In this document: one piece after another, positions 33,815-42,404 of the stretch
How the letters are laid out: each line of letters begins with the position of its first letter
Position numbering within the stretch: position 1 is the stretch's first letter
Assembly: GCF_000513195.1 (NCBI RefSeq)
Contig: NZ_CBVI010000116.1
Location: 1 to 53,348, forward strand
Reading direction: 5' to 3'
DNA length: 53,348 bases
Origin: Bacteroides timonensis
Lineage (GTDB): Bacteria; Bacteroidota; Bacteroidia; Bacteroidales; Bacteroidaceae
Notes under the pieces: generated by a model
What the model saw: only the letters and a program-made list of their open reading frames with translations
Database searches by the model: none
What the model was told of the DNA's origin: nothing
Position numbers and translations under genes: made by a program

Positions 33815-35095
33815 TTATTTGATGCGTTTATAACCGTAAACAGCATTAGCGCCCAGTTCTTCTTCGATGCGAAGCAACTGATTATATTTTGCCATACGGT
33901 CGGAACGACTCAATGAACCGGTTTTGATTTGTCCGCTATTGGTGGCAACGGCGATGTCGGCAATCGTAGCGTCTTCCGTTTCACCGGAGCGATGGGAGGT
34001 CACGGTAGTGTATCCGTGGCGGTGAGCCATTTCGATGGCATTCAATGTTTCGGTCAGGGAGCCGATTTGGTTTACTTTAATTAGAATAGAGTTGGCACAA
34101 CCTTTTTCAATACCCATGGCCAGGAAGTCAACGTTGGTAACAAAGAGGTCGTCACCTACCAACTGGCAACGGTCGCCGATGCGGTCGGTAAGTTTCTTCC
34201 AGCCTTCCCAGTCATTTTCGCTCATGCCGTCTTCGATAGAGTCGATGGGGAATTGGTTGATAAGTTGTTCCAGATAGTCAATCTGTTCGTCAGCTGTGCG
34301 TTTCTTGCCTTTCTCGCCTTCAAACTTGGTATAGTCGTAGATTCCGTCTTTATAGAATTCAGAAGAAGCGCAGTCCATGGCAATCATTACATCTTTGCCC
34401 GGTTCGTATCCGGCAGCTTTGATGGCGGCAATAATATTGTTCAGGGCATCTTCTGTACCTTCCAGATTCGGTGCAAAACCGCCTTCGTCACCTACAGCAG
34501 TGCTCAGACCACGATCTTTCAGTACTTTCTTTAAAGCGTGGAATACTTCGGCACCCATGCGCAGACCTTCACGGAAGGAAGTTGCACCTACAGGGCGTAT
34601 CATGAATTCCTGGAAGGCAATAGGAGCGTCACTGTGTGAACCACCGTTGATGATATTCATCATCGGTACGGGCATTACGTATGTATTGGTACCACCGATG
34701 TAGCGGTACAGGGGGATATCGAGATAAGCGGCGGCAGCTTTAGCTACGGCGAGGGATACGCCGAGAATAGCATTTGCGCCCAGATTTGATTTTGTTTTTG
34801 TTCCATCCAATGCCAGCATGGTATGATCGATGCCCATCTGGTCGAGGGCTGACATTCCGACAAGTTTCGGAGCGATAATATCATTGATGTTTTCTACAGC
34901 TTTTAATACGCCTTTGCCTCCATAACGTCCTTTGTCGCCATCACGGAGTTCCAATGCTTCGTGTTCTCCCGTAGAAGCGCCGGAAGGAACGGAAGCACGG
35001 CCCATAAAGCCTGATTCCAACATTACATCTACTTCCACTGTGGGATTTCCTCTTGAATCGAGGATTTCACGTCCGATAATCTTTTCTATTTTCAT
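33815..35095 (-). CDS. eno: Enolase
   Basis: The 426-residue glycolytic enzyme interconverts 2-phosphoglycerate and phosphoenolpyruvate. Visible motifs are EILDSRGNPTVEVDV at the N terminus, SGASTGEHEALELRDGD, GDEGGFAPNL and the signature SILIKVNQIGSLTETL with SHRSGETEDATIAD after it. The ATG at 35095 matches the invariant N terminus; the frame is open for 28 more codons upstream without typical enolase sequence. crcB ends 92 bp upstream on the same strand and may share its promoter. Confidence 0.98.
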   Translation of the reverse strand: MKIEKIIGREILDSRGNPTVEVDVMLESGFMGRASVPSGASTGEHEALELRDGDKGRYGGKGVLKAVENINDIIAPKLVGMSALDQMGIDHTMLALDGTKTKSNLGANAILGVSLAVAKAAAAYLDIPLYRYIGGTNTYVMPVPMMNIINGGSHSDAPIAFQEFMIRPVGATSFREGLRMGAEVFHALKKVLKDRGLSTAVGDEGGFAPNLEGTEDALNNIIAAIKAAGYEPGKDVMIAMDCASSEFYKDGIYDYTKFEGEKGKKRTADEQIDYLEQLINQFPIDSIEDGMSENDWEGWKKLTDRIGDRCQLVGDDLFVTNVDFLAMGIEKGCANSILIKVNQIGSLTETLNAIEMAHRHGYTTVTSHRSGETEDATIADIAVATNSGQIKTGSLSRSDRMAKYNQLLRIEEELGANAVYGYKRIK

Positions 35096-35187
35096 AATTA
35101 TGATATTATTTGTAATTATTTTAAATAGTGAACAAGAAACAATCGGTTTTTGTTCAGGAAAGTAGTACTGTAATTGCAATTAGATTA

Positions 35188-35559
35188 TCATTTTCCGCCA
35201 ACTGCTCCCCCCGCCAATGCAGCCAATATTCCCAACGTGATGCTGATTAAGGTATATGCTATAAACGTTCCATAGAAACCACCTTTCAGCAAGGTCAGAC
35301 CATCATTGGAAAAGGTAGAGAAAGTGGTGAATCCACCGCAGAAACCGGCAGTCAATAACAGACGTACTTCGGGCGAGAGATTAAAACGGGCGGAAAGGGC
35401 ATAAAACAATCCGATGAGAAAACTGCCGAAGATATTGACTGTAAATGTTGCCCAAGGAAAGGAATAGGGGATGATCCGTTCGTGCAGTAGTTCCTGTACA
35501 TAGTAACGGAGCACACTGCCTGTTCCGCCACCAAGGAAAATGTATATCAATTCTTTCAT
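35188..35559 (-). CDS. crcB: Fluoride ion channel CrcB (Fluc)
   Basis: The 123-residue inner-membrane protein has four hydrophobic segments and the family motifs GGGTGSVLRYY at the N terminus, TFTVNIFGSFLIG in the second segment and GFCGGFTTFSTFS in the third. Two copies form a dual-topology fluoride channel that lowers cytoplasmic fluoride. Enolase, encoded next to it, is a classic fluoride-sensitive enzyme, which gives the pair functional sense. No fluoride riboswitch was recognised upstream. Confidence 0.95.
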   Translation of the reverse strand: MKELIYIFLGGGTGSVLRYYVQELLHERIIPYSFPWATFTVNIFGSFLIGLFYALSARFNLSPEVRLLLTAGFCGGFTTFSTFSNDGLTLLKGGFYGTFIAYTLISITLGILAALAGGAVGGK

Positions 35560-35589
35560 TTTATTCTGTTATTATTCCGATAATGCCTG

Positions 35590-35597
35590 CAAAGGTA
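35590..35597 (-). promoter_or_regulatory. Promoter -7 element for crcB (and possibly eno)
   Basis: CAAAGGTA on the plus strand is TACCTTTG on the minus strand (TAnnTTTG), 30 bp upstream of the crcB start. Confidence 0.6.
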
Positions 35598-35673
35598 CAA
35601 TTTTTCATTTATATCGGGTTTATATTCCGGCTTTTCCCCTTAATGCTTAAAAATCAGAAACTAAACCAGTTAT

Positions 35674-35685
35674 GCAAACGTTTGC
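35674..35685. promoter_or_regulatory. LacI-family-type operator palindrome upstream of GH97
   Basis: GCAAACGTTTGC is a perfect 12-bp palindrome centred on CG, in the context TGCAAACGTTTGCCG. This is the shape of LacI/GalR-family operators (TGnAAnCGnTTnCA). It lies about 55 bp upstream of the GH97 promoter -7 element and between divergent crcB and GH97. No LacI-family regulator is encoded in the window. Confidence 0.55.
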
Positions 35686-35740
35686 CGGTAAATCATCTAT
35701 ATTTTCATTTTATTCCTTCGTTCACATGTCATTTCATCCT

Positions 35741-35748
35741 TATATTTG
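35741..35748 (+). promoter_or_regulatory. Promoter -7 element for the GH97 gene
   Basis: TATATTTG matches TAnnTTTG; TTCG at 35717-35720, 20 bp upstream, is close to the -33 TTTG. Confidence 0.65.
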
Positions 35749-35783
35749 CATCACGATTATAATTCTCTAAAATAATTCAAATC

Positions 35784-37940
35784 ATGAAAAACATGAAAGC
35801 AATCAAATTGTTCTGTCTCTTGCTCTTTTTGTTTGTAAGCAATTGGGCAATGGCTGAGAGTATCACCTCGCCGAACGGACAACTGCAACTGAACTTTTCA
35901 GTGAACGCACAAGGTGAACCGATCTATGAACTTTCCTACAAAGGAAAAGCTGTTATCAAACCTTCTAGACTCGGCTTGGAACTGAAAGATGCTCCGGGAC
36001 TGATGAATGGATTTACACTGGCAAATACCCAAACTTCCACTTTTGATGAGACTTGGGAGCCGGTATGGGGTGAAGTGAAACAAATTCGCAACCATTATAA
36101 TGAGATGGCTGTAACGTTGAACCAGAAAGCGCAAGATCGCAATATGATCATCCGCTTCCGTCTGTTTGATGACGGTTTGGGTTTCCGTTACGAATTCCCT
36201 TTGTCTAAGAACCTGAATTATTTCGTTATCAAGGAAGAGCATACTCAGTTTGCCATGACGGGCGATCACACAGCTTTCTGGATACCGGGTGATTATGATA
36301 CACAGGAATATGATTATACAGAATCTAAGCTCTCTGAAATCCGTGGCTTGATGGATGGTGCAATCACTCCTAATTCTTCACAGACTACGTTCTCTCCGAC
36401 GGGTGTACAGACTTCTCTGCAAATGAAAACAGCTGACGGTCTTTATATTAACCTGCATGAGGCTGCTTTGGTGGATTACTCCTGTATGCATCTTAATCTG
36501 GATGATAAGAATTTCGTATTCGAATCTTGGCTTACTCCTGACGCAAAAGGGGATAAGGGATATCTGCAAGCTCCCTGTAAGTCTCCGTGGCGTACGGTTA
36601 TCGTAAGTGATGACGCCCGTGATATTCTGAATTCCAAACTGACGTTGAATCTGAATGAGCCTTGTGCTTATGAAGATGTTTCCTGGATTAAGCCGGTGAA
36701 ATATGTAGGCGTATGGTGGGAAATGATTGCCGGAAAGAGCACTTGGGCTTATACCGATGATCTGCCTTCTGTAAAATTGGGTGAAACGGATTATGCCAAA
36801 ACTAAACCTAACGGACGTCATGGCGCTACCAATGAGAACGTAAAACGTTATATAGACTTTGCTGCTGAAAATGGCCTTGATCAAGTGCTGGTAGAAGGTT
36901 GGAACGAAGGATGGGAAGACTGGTTCGGTCATTCTAAAGATTATGTATTTGATTTTGTAACTCCATATCCTGACTTTGATGTAAAGATGTTGAACGCTTA
37001 CGCTAAAAGTAAGGGTGTGAAATTGATGATGCACCATGAAACTTCGGCATCCGTACGCAATTATGAACGTCATATGGATAAAGCCTACCAGTTTATGGTA
37101 GACAACGGTTACAATGCAGTGAAGAGTGGTTATGTAGGCAATATGATTCCTCGTGGAGAGCATCACTACGGTCAGTGGATGAACAACCATTATCTGTACG
37201 CCGTGACTAAAGCTGCTGAGTATAAAATTTGCGTAAATGCCCATGAAGCTGTGCGTCCTACCGGACTTTGCCGTACTTATCCTAACCTGATTGGTAACGA
37301 GTCTGCCCGTGGTACGGAATATGAGGCTTTTGGTGGCAGTAAACCGTTCCACACTACCTTGCTTCCATTTAATCGTCTGATTGGTGGCCCGATGGATTAT
37401 ACTCCGGGTATCTTTGATACAAAACTCGATTTCATGGGCGATCTGCCTCATGGACAGGTACAGACTACTCTCTGTAAGCAGTTGGCTCTTTACGTGACAT
37501 TATACAGTCCGTTGCAGATGGCTGCCGATTTAGTTGAGAATTATGAGAAGCACATGGATGCTTTCCAATTCATCAAAGATGTAGCGGTAGATTGGGATGA
37601 TAGTAAATATCTGGAAGCGGAACCGGGTGATTATATTACGGCAGCTCGTAAGGCGAAAGGAACGAATAACTGGTTTGTAGGTGGCATCACAGATGAGAAT
37701 GCACGTACTGCTAACTTTACTCTGGATTTTCTGGAACCTGGCAAGCAATATGTAGCTACTCTTTATGCTGATGGTAAAGATGCTGATTACAAAGAGAATC
37801 CGACTTCTTATCAGATAAAGAAAGGTATTGTGACCAGTAAGACTAAGATGTCTGTGAAGTTGGCACGTAGTGGTGGCTTCGCCCTGAGTCTGATTGAGGC
37901 TACTCCGGCAGATAAGAAGGTTGTGAAGAAATGGAGATAG
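35784..37940 (+). CDS. GH97 alpha-glucosidase, SusB-like inverting type
   Basis: The 718-residue protein has a signal peptide ending AMA (about residue 24) and no lipobox, so it is probably periplasmic. It has the GH97 N-terminal beta-sandwich (about 27-280), the catalytic barrel and a C-terminal domain. Glu419 (in MHHET), Glu488 (in NAHEA) and Glu512 (in ARGTEYEAF) have spacings of 69 and 24, which equal those I recall for the catalytic/calcium glutamates 439, 508 and 532 of SusB. This assigns it to the inverting, calcium-dependent group rather than to the retaining group with an Asp nucleophile. It would release glucose from alpha-glucosides. It is not part of a Sus-type operon here. Confidence 0.88.
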   Translation: MKNMKAIKLFCLLLFLFVSNWAMAESITSPNGQLQLNFSVNAQGEPIYELSYKGKAVIKPSRLGLELKDAPGLMNGFTLANTQTSTFDETWEPVWGEVKQIRNHYNEMAVTLNQKAQDRNMIIRFRLFDDGLGFRYEFPLSKNLNYFVIKEEHTQFAMTGDHTAFWIPGDYDTQEYDYTESKLSEIRGLMDGAITPNSSQTTFSPTGVQTSLQMKTADGLYINLHEAALVDYSCMHLNLDDKNFVFESWLTPDAKGDKGYLQAPCKSPWRTVIVSDDARDILNSKLTLNLNEPCAYEDVSWIKPVKYVGVWWEMIAGKSTWAYTDDLPSVKLGETDYAKTKPNGRHGATNENVKRYIDFAAENGLDQVLVEGWNEGWEDWFGHSKDYVFDFVTPYPDFDVKMLNAYAKSKGVKLMMHHETSASVRNYERHMDKAYQFMVDNGYNAVKSGYVGNMIPRGEHHYGQWMNNHYLYAVTKAAEYKICVNAHEAVRPTGLCRTYPNLIGNESARGTEYEAFGGSKPFHTTLLPFNRLIGGPMDYTPGIFDTKLDFMGDLPHGQVQTTLCKQLALYVTLYSPLQMAADLVENYEKHMDAFQFIKDVAVDWDDSKYLEAEPGDYITAARKAKGTNNWFVGGITDENARTANFTLDFLEPGKQYVATLYADGKDADYKENPTSYQIKKGIVTSKTKMSVKLARSGGFALSLIEATPADKKVVKKWR

Positions 37941-38025
37941 ATAAGATTCATCGGATAACTCTCAGATTGAGAGGTACTCTAAAATTAGGGTAAAAAGAGG
38001 TTTTTATTAGGCATTAGGTAAATAA

Positions 38026-38061
38026 GGGGTGTGTCAGGCTATAAATTAGACACACCCCTTT
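38026..38061 (+). terminator. Terminator after the GH97 gene
   Basis: AAGGGGTGTGTC pairs with GACACACCCCTT across a short AT-rich loop, and is followed by TTCTTTTTTTC. This is a good intrinsic terminator; the GTGTGTC core is shared with the 15075-15240 element. Confidence 0.85.
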
Positions 38062-38090
38062 CTTTTTTTCTTTGTATGACTTCTTGCTGA

Positions 38091-38150
38091 GTTTCTTACC
38101 CTATATTTAGTTGATACTAATAGTAGTCAACCAAATATAGGGTAAGAAAC
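38091..38150. repeat. 24-bp inverted repeat, loop 12 nt
   Basis: The arms 38091-38114 (GTTTCTTACCCTATATTT..) and 38127-38150 match with one mismatch. It lies 30 bp after the GH97 terminator and may be a second terminator or an independent element. Confidence 0.85.
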
Positions 38151-38291
38151 CTCTGAAATGGGAGGCTTTGCATTGACTCGATGGTTGCAGATAATGCACT
38201 GAATTATATCATTTGTCACTAAATTTGAATAAGCTTTAGAAGTCTTGTGATGTAACAAAGTTTGTCCTGTTTGCAAGGCATTAAGAGCCTG

Positions 38292-38361
38292 CTTACAAGA
38301 AGTTAAGAGTTTGTCGACAGGAAGTTAACTCTTTGTCGACAAACTCTTAACTTCTTGTAAG
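38292..38361. repeat. 28-bp perfect inverted repeat containing GTCGAC (copy 2 of the family)
   Basis: The arms 38292-38319 and 38334-38361 are exact complements, start CTTACAAGAAGTTAAGAG and end in TTGTCGACA, with a 14-nt loop that itself contains GAAGTTAAC. It shares its blocks with 8080-8155. The region 37941-38616 has no gene. Confidence 0.92.
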
Positions 38362-38468
38362 TGACTAATTCTCAGAGTAGTTTTAAAGTGCCTTTGTAGT
38401 TGAGGTAATGAACGAATAGTGTTAAATAAAATTCTTTATTGTTTGGTGTGTTAAGCATAGCTTGTATA

Positions 38469-38553
38469 GGGCTACACCTTTTGCCGCAAAGGGTGTAGCC
38501 TTACATACAAAAAGGTGTAGCCATCCGGGGTAAATGGTGTAGCCCTTTGGAAG
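38469..38553. repeat. Four GGTGTAGCC motifs, one inverted
   Basis: GGCTACACC (about 38469-38477) pairs with GGTGTAGCC (about 38493-38501) to form a hairpin. Two more direct copies follow at about 38514 and 38543. The cluster lies 65-150 bp upstream of the capsule promoter. Confidence 0.75.
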
Positions 38554-38616
38554 TGCCCTTACAGGTACTTGTGGATGGGATTAAATGATATGATTAGAAT
38601 TATTTTTATTAAACAC

Positions 38617-38647
38617 TTTGTTCTTTCGAAAATCCCCCTTATCTTTG
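38617..38647 (+). promoter_or_regulatory. Capsule-locus promoter
   Basis: TTTG (38617-38620), a 19-bp spacer and TATCTTTG (38640-38647) give a full match to the Bacteroides -33/-7 consensus. Transcription would start near 38654 and leave a ~260-nt leader before upxY. I found no inverted repeats flanking it that would make it an invertible promoter. Confidence 0.8.
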
Positions 38648-38653
38648 TGCCCA

Positions 38654-38913
38654 TTAAGCGAACGATTAATAGTACATTTTGTTCTATTAAGTCTTTTGTT
38701 TACAGTATATTAGAAGTCGAGAACTGTGCTTTTTCAGCAAAATCAGCTTTTCCAGTCTTCAAAAGTGCCTGTTTGCATTTCCTGCGATAGGGAGTCTGAA
38801 TTTAGGCCGTTGAACGTAGCAAATTCACCATCACGGATTTACGTTTTAACCGGAAGGAATTTTCATTCCCCGGTGTCCCCAAGAAATATCCAGACGAGAA
38901 CAGTTAATCATTC
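38654..38913 (+). promoter_or_regulatory. Long leader of the capsule transcript
   Basis: About 260 nt without a convincing gene. It contains several potential stems, such as CCGGAAGGAAT/ATTCCCCGG (about 38850-38873). In Bacteroides capsule loci UpxY-type proteins act on such leaders to stop premature termination; the exact site cannot be named here. Confidence 0.55.
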
Positions 38914-39471
38914 ATGAGCTCTCAATCTTCCATTCTGAATTCTGAATATCATTGGTATGCTTTGCGTATCACCTATAGCCGGGAACTCGTTCTGAAAGAG
39001 TTTTTGGACAAGAATAATATCGAAAACTTCATTCCTATGCGTTATGAATATGTAACGCGGAAGGAGCAACGTATTCGTAAACTCGTTCCTGCCATACATA
39101 ATCTGGTTTTCATTTATTCCACTCGTAAGAAGATTGACGAAATTAAGGAGGAAAATGCTGTTCTTCTACCTCTTCGCTATATCATGGATCGTGAGACGAA
39201 GCAGCCGATTATCGTTCCGGAAATCCAAATGCGCCACTTTATAGCCATCGCCGGCTCTTACGACCAACAAGTAATTTACTTGCCGCCTACGGAATATTCC
39301 ATGCAGAAAGGAGATCGTGTCCGCATCACCGGTGGGGTTTTCGAAGGTGTCGAAGGTATATTTGTTCGTGTAAAAGGTGATCGTCGGGTAGTTGTTTCTA
39401 TTCAGGGGGTTATGGCAGTAGCTACCACTTTTATTCATCCCTCTCTTATTGTTCCGATAACAGAAGAATAA
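38914..39471 (+). CDS. UpxY-family transcription antiterminator (NusG-like)
   Basis: The 185-residue protein has an NGN-type domain (about 8-110; WYALRITYSRELVLKEFLDK, then NFIPMRYEYV) and a C-terminal KOW domain (GDRVRITGGVFEGVEGIFVRVKG, about 132-154). UpxY proteins are locus-specific NusG paralogues that let RNA polymerase read through the long capsule operon they head. It is the first gene after the promoter and leader, in the standard position, and is followed by the UpxZ-type gene. Confidence 0.94.
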   Translation: MSSQSSILNSEYHWYALRITYSRELVLKEFLDKNNIENFIPMRYEYVTRKEQRIRKLVPAIHNLVFIYSTRKKIDEIKEENAVLLPLRYIMDRETKQPIIVPEIQMRHFIAIAGSYDQQVIYLPPTEYSMQKGDRVRITGGVFEGVEGIFVRVKGDRRVVVSIQGVMAVATTFIHPSLIVPITEE

Positions 39472-39547
39472 TTCATAATTCTGCACATTGTACTTTGTTA
39501 CTTATACGCTTTGTAATTCGTAATTCATAATTTGTAATTTTAATTGT

Positions 39548-39982
39548 ATGAAGTCTCAAATCGATGCTTTGCGTCAACTCACGCATGAGCTTCTTTATCT
39601 TGGTATGGATGGTGAACCCATTTATGCGGATCGTTTTCGTCAACTAAATTCGGATGTTTATAATCAGGCGGAAGCCTTGTATCGGAAAAAAGCTCGGAAT
39701 GATGAAGAAGAAGCGACTCTTTGTGTTACTCTCTTGAAAGCTTATAGTGCTACGATTTATGATCGTGGTGATAAAGGAGAAAAAGTTCAAATACTGCTTG
39801 ATCGTAGTTGGGAGGTTCTGAATAAAATATCTGATTCTTTGTTGAAATGCCAATTGTTGGTGGTTTGCTATGGAGAGACGTCCGATGAGGAGTTGGCGAA
39901 AGAAGCACGTGCGATTATGAATGGCTGGGGTGATTCTCTAACTGTTGAACAACAAGAACTTCTAAATGAATTTATTCCTTAA
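39548..39982 (+). CDS. UpxZ-family antagonist of capsule antitermination
   Basis: The 144-residue, mainly helical acidic protein has the family opening (LRQLTHELLYLGMDGEP) and a conserved DRSWEVL segment. In B. fragilis, UpxZ proteins block the UpxY proteins of other capsule loci, so that one capsule type is made at a time. It lies 76 bp after upxY and 19 bp before the first sugar gene. The 39472-39547 spacer holds only low-complexity TAATT(C/T) repeats. Confidence 0.9.
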   Translation: MKSQIDALRQLTHELLYLGMDGEPIYADRFRQLNSDVYNQAEALYRKKARNDEEEATLCVTLLKAYSATIYDRGDKGEKVQILLDRSWEVLNKISDSLLKCQLLVVCYGETSDEELAKEARAIMNGWGDSLTVEQQELLNEFIP

Positions 39983-40001
39983 TATTTGTCCATAGTTTTA
40001 T

Positions 40002-41054
40002 ATGAAAATTCTTGTTACGGGGGCTGCTGGTTTCATTGGCTCGTATGTTTGTAAACGTCTGCTTTCTCGTGGAGATGAGGTGATAGGGCTTGATAATATC
40101 AACAGCTATTATGACGTCAATCTGAAGTATGGACGTTTGGGTGCTTTAGGCATTGATAAAAATACAGTTGATTGGTATAAATTTGTCCAAAGTAATATAT
40201 TCGAGCAGTTTCGGTTTGTTCGTATAAATCTGGAGGACAAACAGGCGATGCAGATGCTTTTTGCCAATGAGTCTTTTGACAAAGTTGTAAATTTAGCAGC
40301 TCAGGCTGGAGTACGTTATTCAATAGAGAATCCATATGCATACGTGGAAAGTAATATAGATGGTTTCTTGAATGTGCTGGAAGGTTGCCGTCATTACAAA
40401 GTGAAACATTTGGTTTACGCTAGCTCCAGTAGTGTTTATGGATTGAACGGAAAAGTTCCTTTTTCTGAAAAAGATAGTATCGCGCATCCTGTAAGCCTTT
40501 ATGCAGCGACAAAGAAATCAAATGAATTGATGGCTCATACTTATAGCCATTTATATGGCATTCCTTCTACTGGTTTGCGCTTCTTTACAGTTTATGGCCC
40601 TTGGGGGCGTCCGGATATGTCACCTTTCCTTTTTGCAGATGCCATGTTACACGGGAGGCCAATAAAGGTTTTCAATAATGGTGATATGTTGCGTGATTTT
40701 ACTTATATTGATGATATTGTTGAAGGAATCCTTCGGGTGATAGACCATATTCCTACTTCTAATCAGGATTGGAGCGCTCAAACCCCTGATCCCAGTTCTT
40801 CCACTGCTCCATATAAAACTTATAATATAGGTAATTCTTATCCAGTGAAACTTATGGACTTTATTCAGGCTATTGAAGAAGCTATTGGGCATCCTGCAGA
40901 GAAAATATATCTTCCGATGCAACCGGGAGATGTTTATCAGACAAATGCAGATACTTCGGCTTTGCAGAATGAGTTGGGATTTAAGCCTGACAAACCTATT
41001 AAAGAGGGAGTTCAGGAAACGATAGACTGGTATCGTTCTTATTATCAATTGTAA
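40002..41054 (+). CDS. UDP-glucuronate 4-epimerase-like NAD-dependent epimerase
   Basis: The 350-residue extended SDR protein has GAAGFIGSYV (residues 7-16), NLAAQAGVRYSIENPYAY, the catalytic SSSSVYG and YAATKKSNE (Tyr-xxx-Lys) and RFFTVYGPWGRPDM. The sequence and the QAGVRYS and GPWGRPDM motifs fit UDP-glucuronate 4-epimerases (CapI/GAE type), which make UDP-galacturonate. Its neighbour ugd supplies UDP-glucuronate, which supports this over UDP-glucose 4-epimerase. Confidence 0.87.
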   Translation: MKILVTGAAGFIGSYVCKRLLSRGDEVIGLDNINSYYDVNLKYGRLGALGIDKNTVDWYKFVQSNIFEQFRFVRINLEDKQAMQMLFANESFDKVVNLAAQAGVRYSIENPYAYVESNIDGFLNVLEGCRHYKVKHLVYASSSSVYGLNGKVPFSEKDSIAHPVSLYAATKKSNELMAHTYSHLYGIPSTGLRFFTVYGPWGRPDMSPFLFADAMLHGRPIKVFNNGDMLRDFTYIDDIVEGILRVIDHIPTSNQDWSAQTPDPSSSTAPYKTYNIGNSYPVKLMDFIQAIEEAIGHPAEKIYLPMQPGDVYQTNADTSALQNELGFKPDKPIKEGVQETIDWYRSYYQL

Positions 41055-41075
41055 TCAAAAGTAAACTAAGATAAT

Positions 41076-42389
41076 ATGAAAATAGCAATAGTTGGTACCG
41101 GCTATGTCGGTTTGGTGACAGGTACCTGTTTTTCGGAGATGGGGATTGACGTGACTTGTGTGGATGTGCAGGAAAGTAAGATAGAAAATCTGAAGAAAGG
41201 TATTATTCCCATTTATGAGCCGGGCTTGGAAGATATGGTTCATCGTAATTATACTGCGGGTCGTCTGAAATTTACAACGGACTTGAAGGAGTGTCTGGAT
41301 GATGTAGAGGTTGTGTTCAGTGCAGTTGGTACTCCTCCTGATGAGGATGGCAGTGCTGATTTGAAATATGTACTGGAAGTTGCGCGTACTATTGGACGCA
41401 ATATGAATAAATATGTACTGGTTGTAACTAAGAGTACGGTTCCTGTGGGTACTGCACAAAAGGTAAAGTCTGCCATTCAGGAAGAACTTGACAAGCGTAA
41501 TGTAGAGATAGAGTTTGATGTGGCTTCCAATCCCGAGTTTTTAAAAGAAGGTGATGCGGTAGATGATTTCATGAAGCCTGACCGTGTAGTGGTAGGTGTG
41601 GAATCGGAAAAGGCCAAGACAATAATGGAACGTCTTTACAAGCCTTTTATGATGAATAACTATCGGTTGATATTTACTGATATTCCGAGTGCGGAAATGA
41701 TAAAGTATGCTGCTAATTCTATGTTGGCTACACGGATTAGCTTTATGAATGATATTGCTAATCTCTGTGAGTTGGTTGGTGCTGATGTGAATATGGTTCG
41801 CAAAGGTATTGGTGCGGATAGTCGTATTGGCAGTAAATTTTTGTATCCCGGTTGTGGATACGGTGGTTCTTGTTTTCCGAAGGATGTGAAGGCATTGATA
41901 AAGACTGCAGAAAAGAACGGTTATCCGATGCGTGTGTTGAAGGCTGTGGAAGAGGTGAACGAGAAGCAAAAGAGTATTCTTTTTGAGAAATTGTTGAAGC
42001 ATTATAATGGAGATTTGAAAGGTAAGCAAATCGCTTTATGGGGTTTGGCTTTCAAGCCTGAAACGGATGATATGAGAGAGGCTCCGGCATTGGTTTTGAT
42101 TGATAAGTTGATAGAGGCTGGCGCAAATGTGAAGGTTTATGATCCGATTGCGATGGATGAATGTAGGCGCAGGATAGGGGATAAGGTTGGCTATGCTACG
42201 GATATGTATGATGCGGTGTTAGATGCGGATGCGTTGTTGCTGGTGACGGAGTGGAAAGAGTTTAGGATGCCGAGTTGGGGAGTAGTGAAGAAGACGATGA
42301 AGAAAGCGGTGGTGATTGATGGGCGAAATATCTATGAGGAGAAAGAGTTAATAGAGGTGGGAATTGAATATTCCTGTATTGGCAAATAA
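41076..42389 (+). CDS. ugd: UDP-glucose 6-dehydrogenase
   Basis: The 437-residue cytoplasmic enzyme oxidises UDP-glucose to UDP-glucuronate with two NAD+. It has the N-terminal GTGYVGLVTG (residues 7-16), the catalytic Cys266 in GGSCFPKD, the central helical dimer segment with NPEFLKEGDAVDD and a C-terminal domain with ALWGLAFKPETDDMREAP. Full length. It precedes the FdtA-like genes and follows the epimerase by 21 bp; the pair gives uronic acids for an acidic capsule. Confidence 0.96.
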   Translation: MKIAIVGTGYVGLVTGTCFSEMGIDVTCVDVQESKIENLKKGIIPIYEPGLEDMVHRNYTAGRLKFTTDLKECLDDVEVVFSAVGTPPDEDGSADLKYVLEVARTIGRNMNKYVLVVTKSTVPVGTAQKVKSAIQEELDKRNVEIEFDVASNPEFLKEGDAVDDFMKPDRVVVGVESEKAKTIMERLYKPFMMNNYRLIFTDIPSAEMIKYAANSMLATRISFMNDIANLCELVGADVNMVRKGIGADSRIGSKFLYPGCGYGGSCFPKDVKALIKTAEKNGYPMRVLKAVEEVNEKQKSILFEKLLKHYNGDLKGKQIALWGLAFKPETDDMREAPALVLIDKLIEAGANVKVYDPIAMDECRRRIGDKVGYATDMYDAVLDADALLLVTEWKEFRMPSWGVVKKTMKKAVVIDGRNIYEEKELIEVGIEYSCIGK

Positions 42390-42404
42390 TTAATTCGATA
42401 GCTC

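Noticed and set aside
35560..35640. Fluoride riboswitch upstream of crcB
   Set aside because: The leader is only about 25 nt from the likely start and the conserved riboswitch core was not recognised.
36378..37451. 357-residue minus-strand frame opposite GH97
   Set aside because: Antisense to a confirmed GH97 catalytic domain, no family likeness.
38569..38790. 73-residue frame over the capsule promoter
   Set aside because: It spans the promoter and leader, has no SD and no family likeness; it is unlikely to be a gene.
38560..38913. Invertible capsule promoter
   Set aside because: The promoter matches the consensus, but I could not find a pair of inverted repeats flanking it, and no invertase gene is nearby. 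A weaker pair could have been missed by eye.
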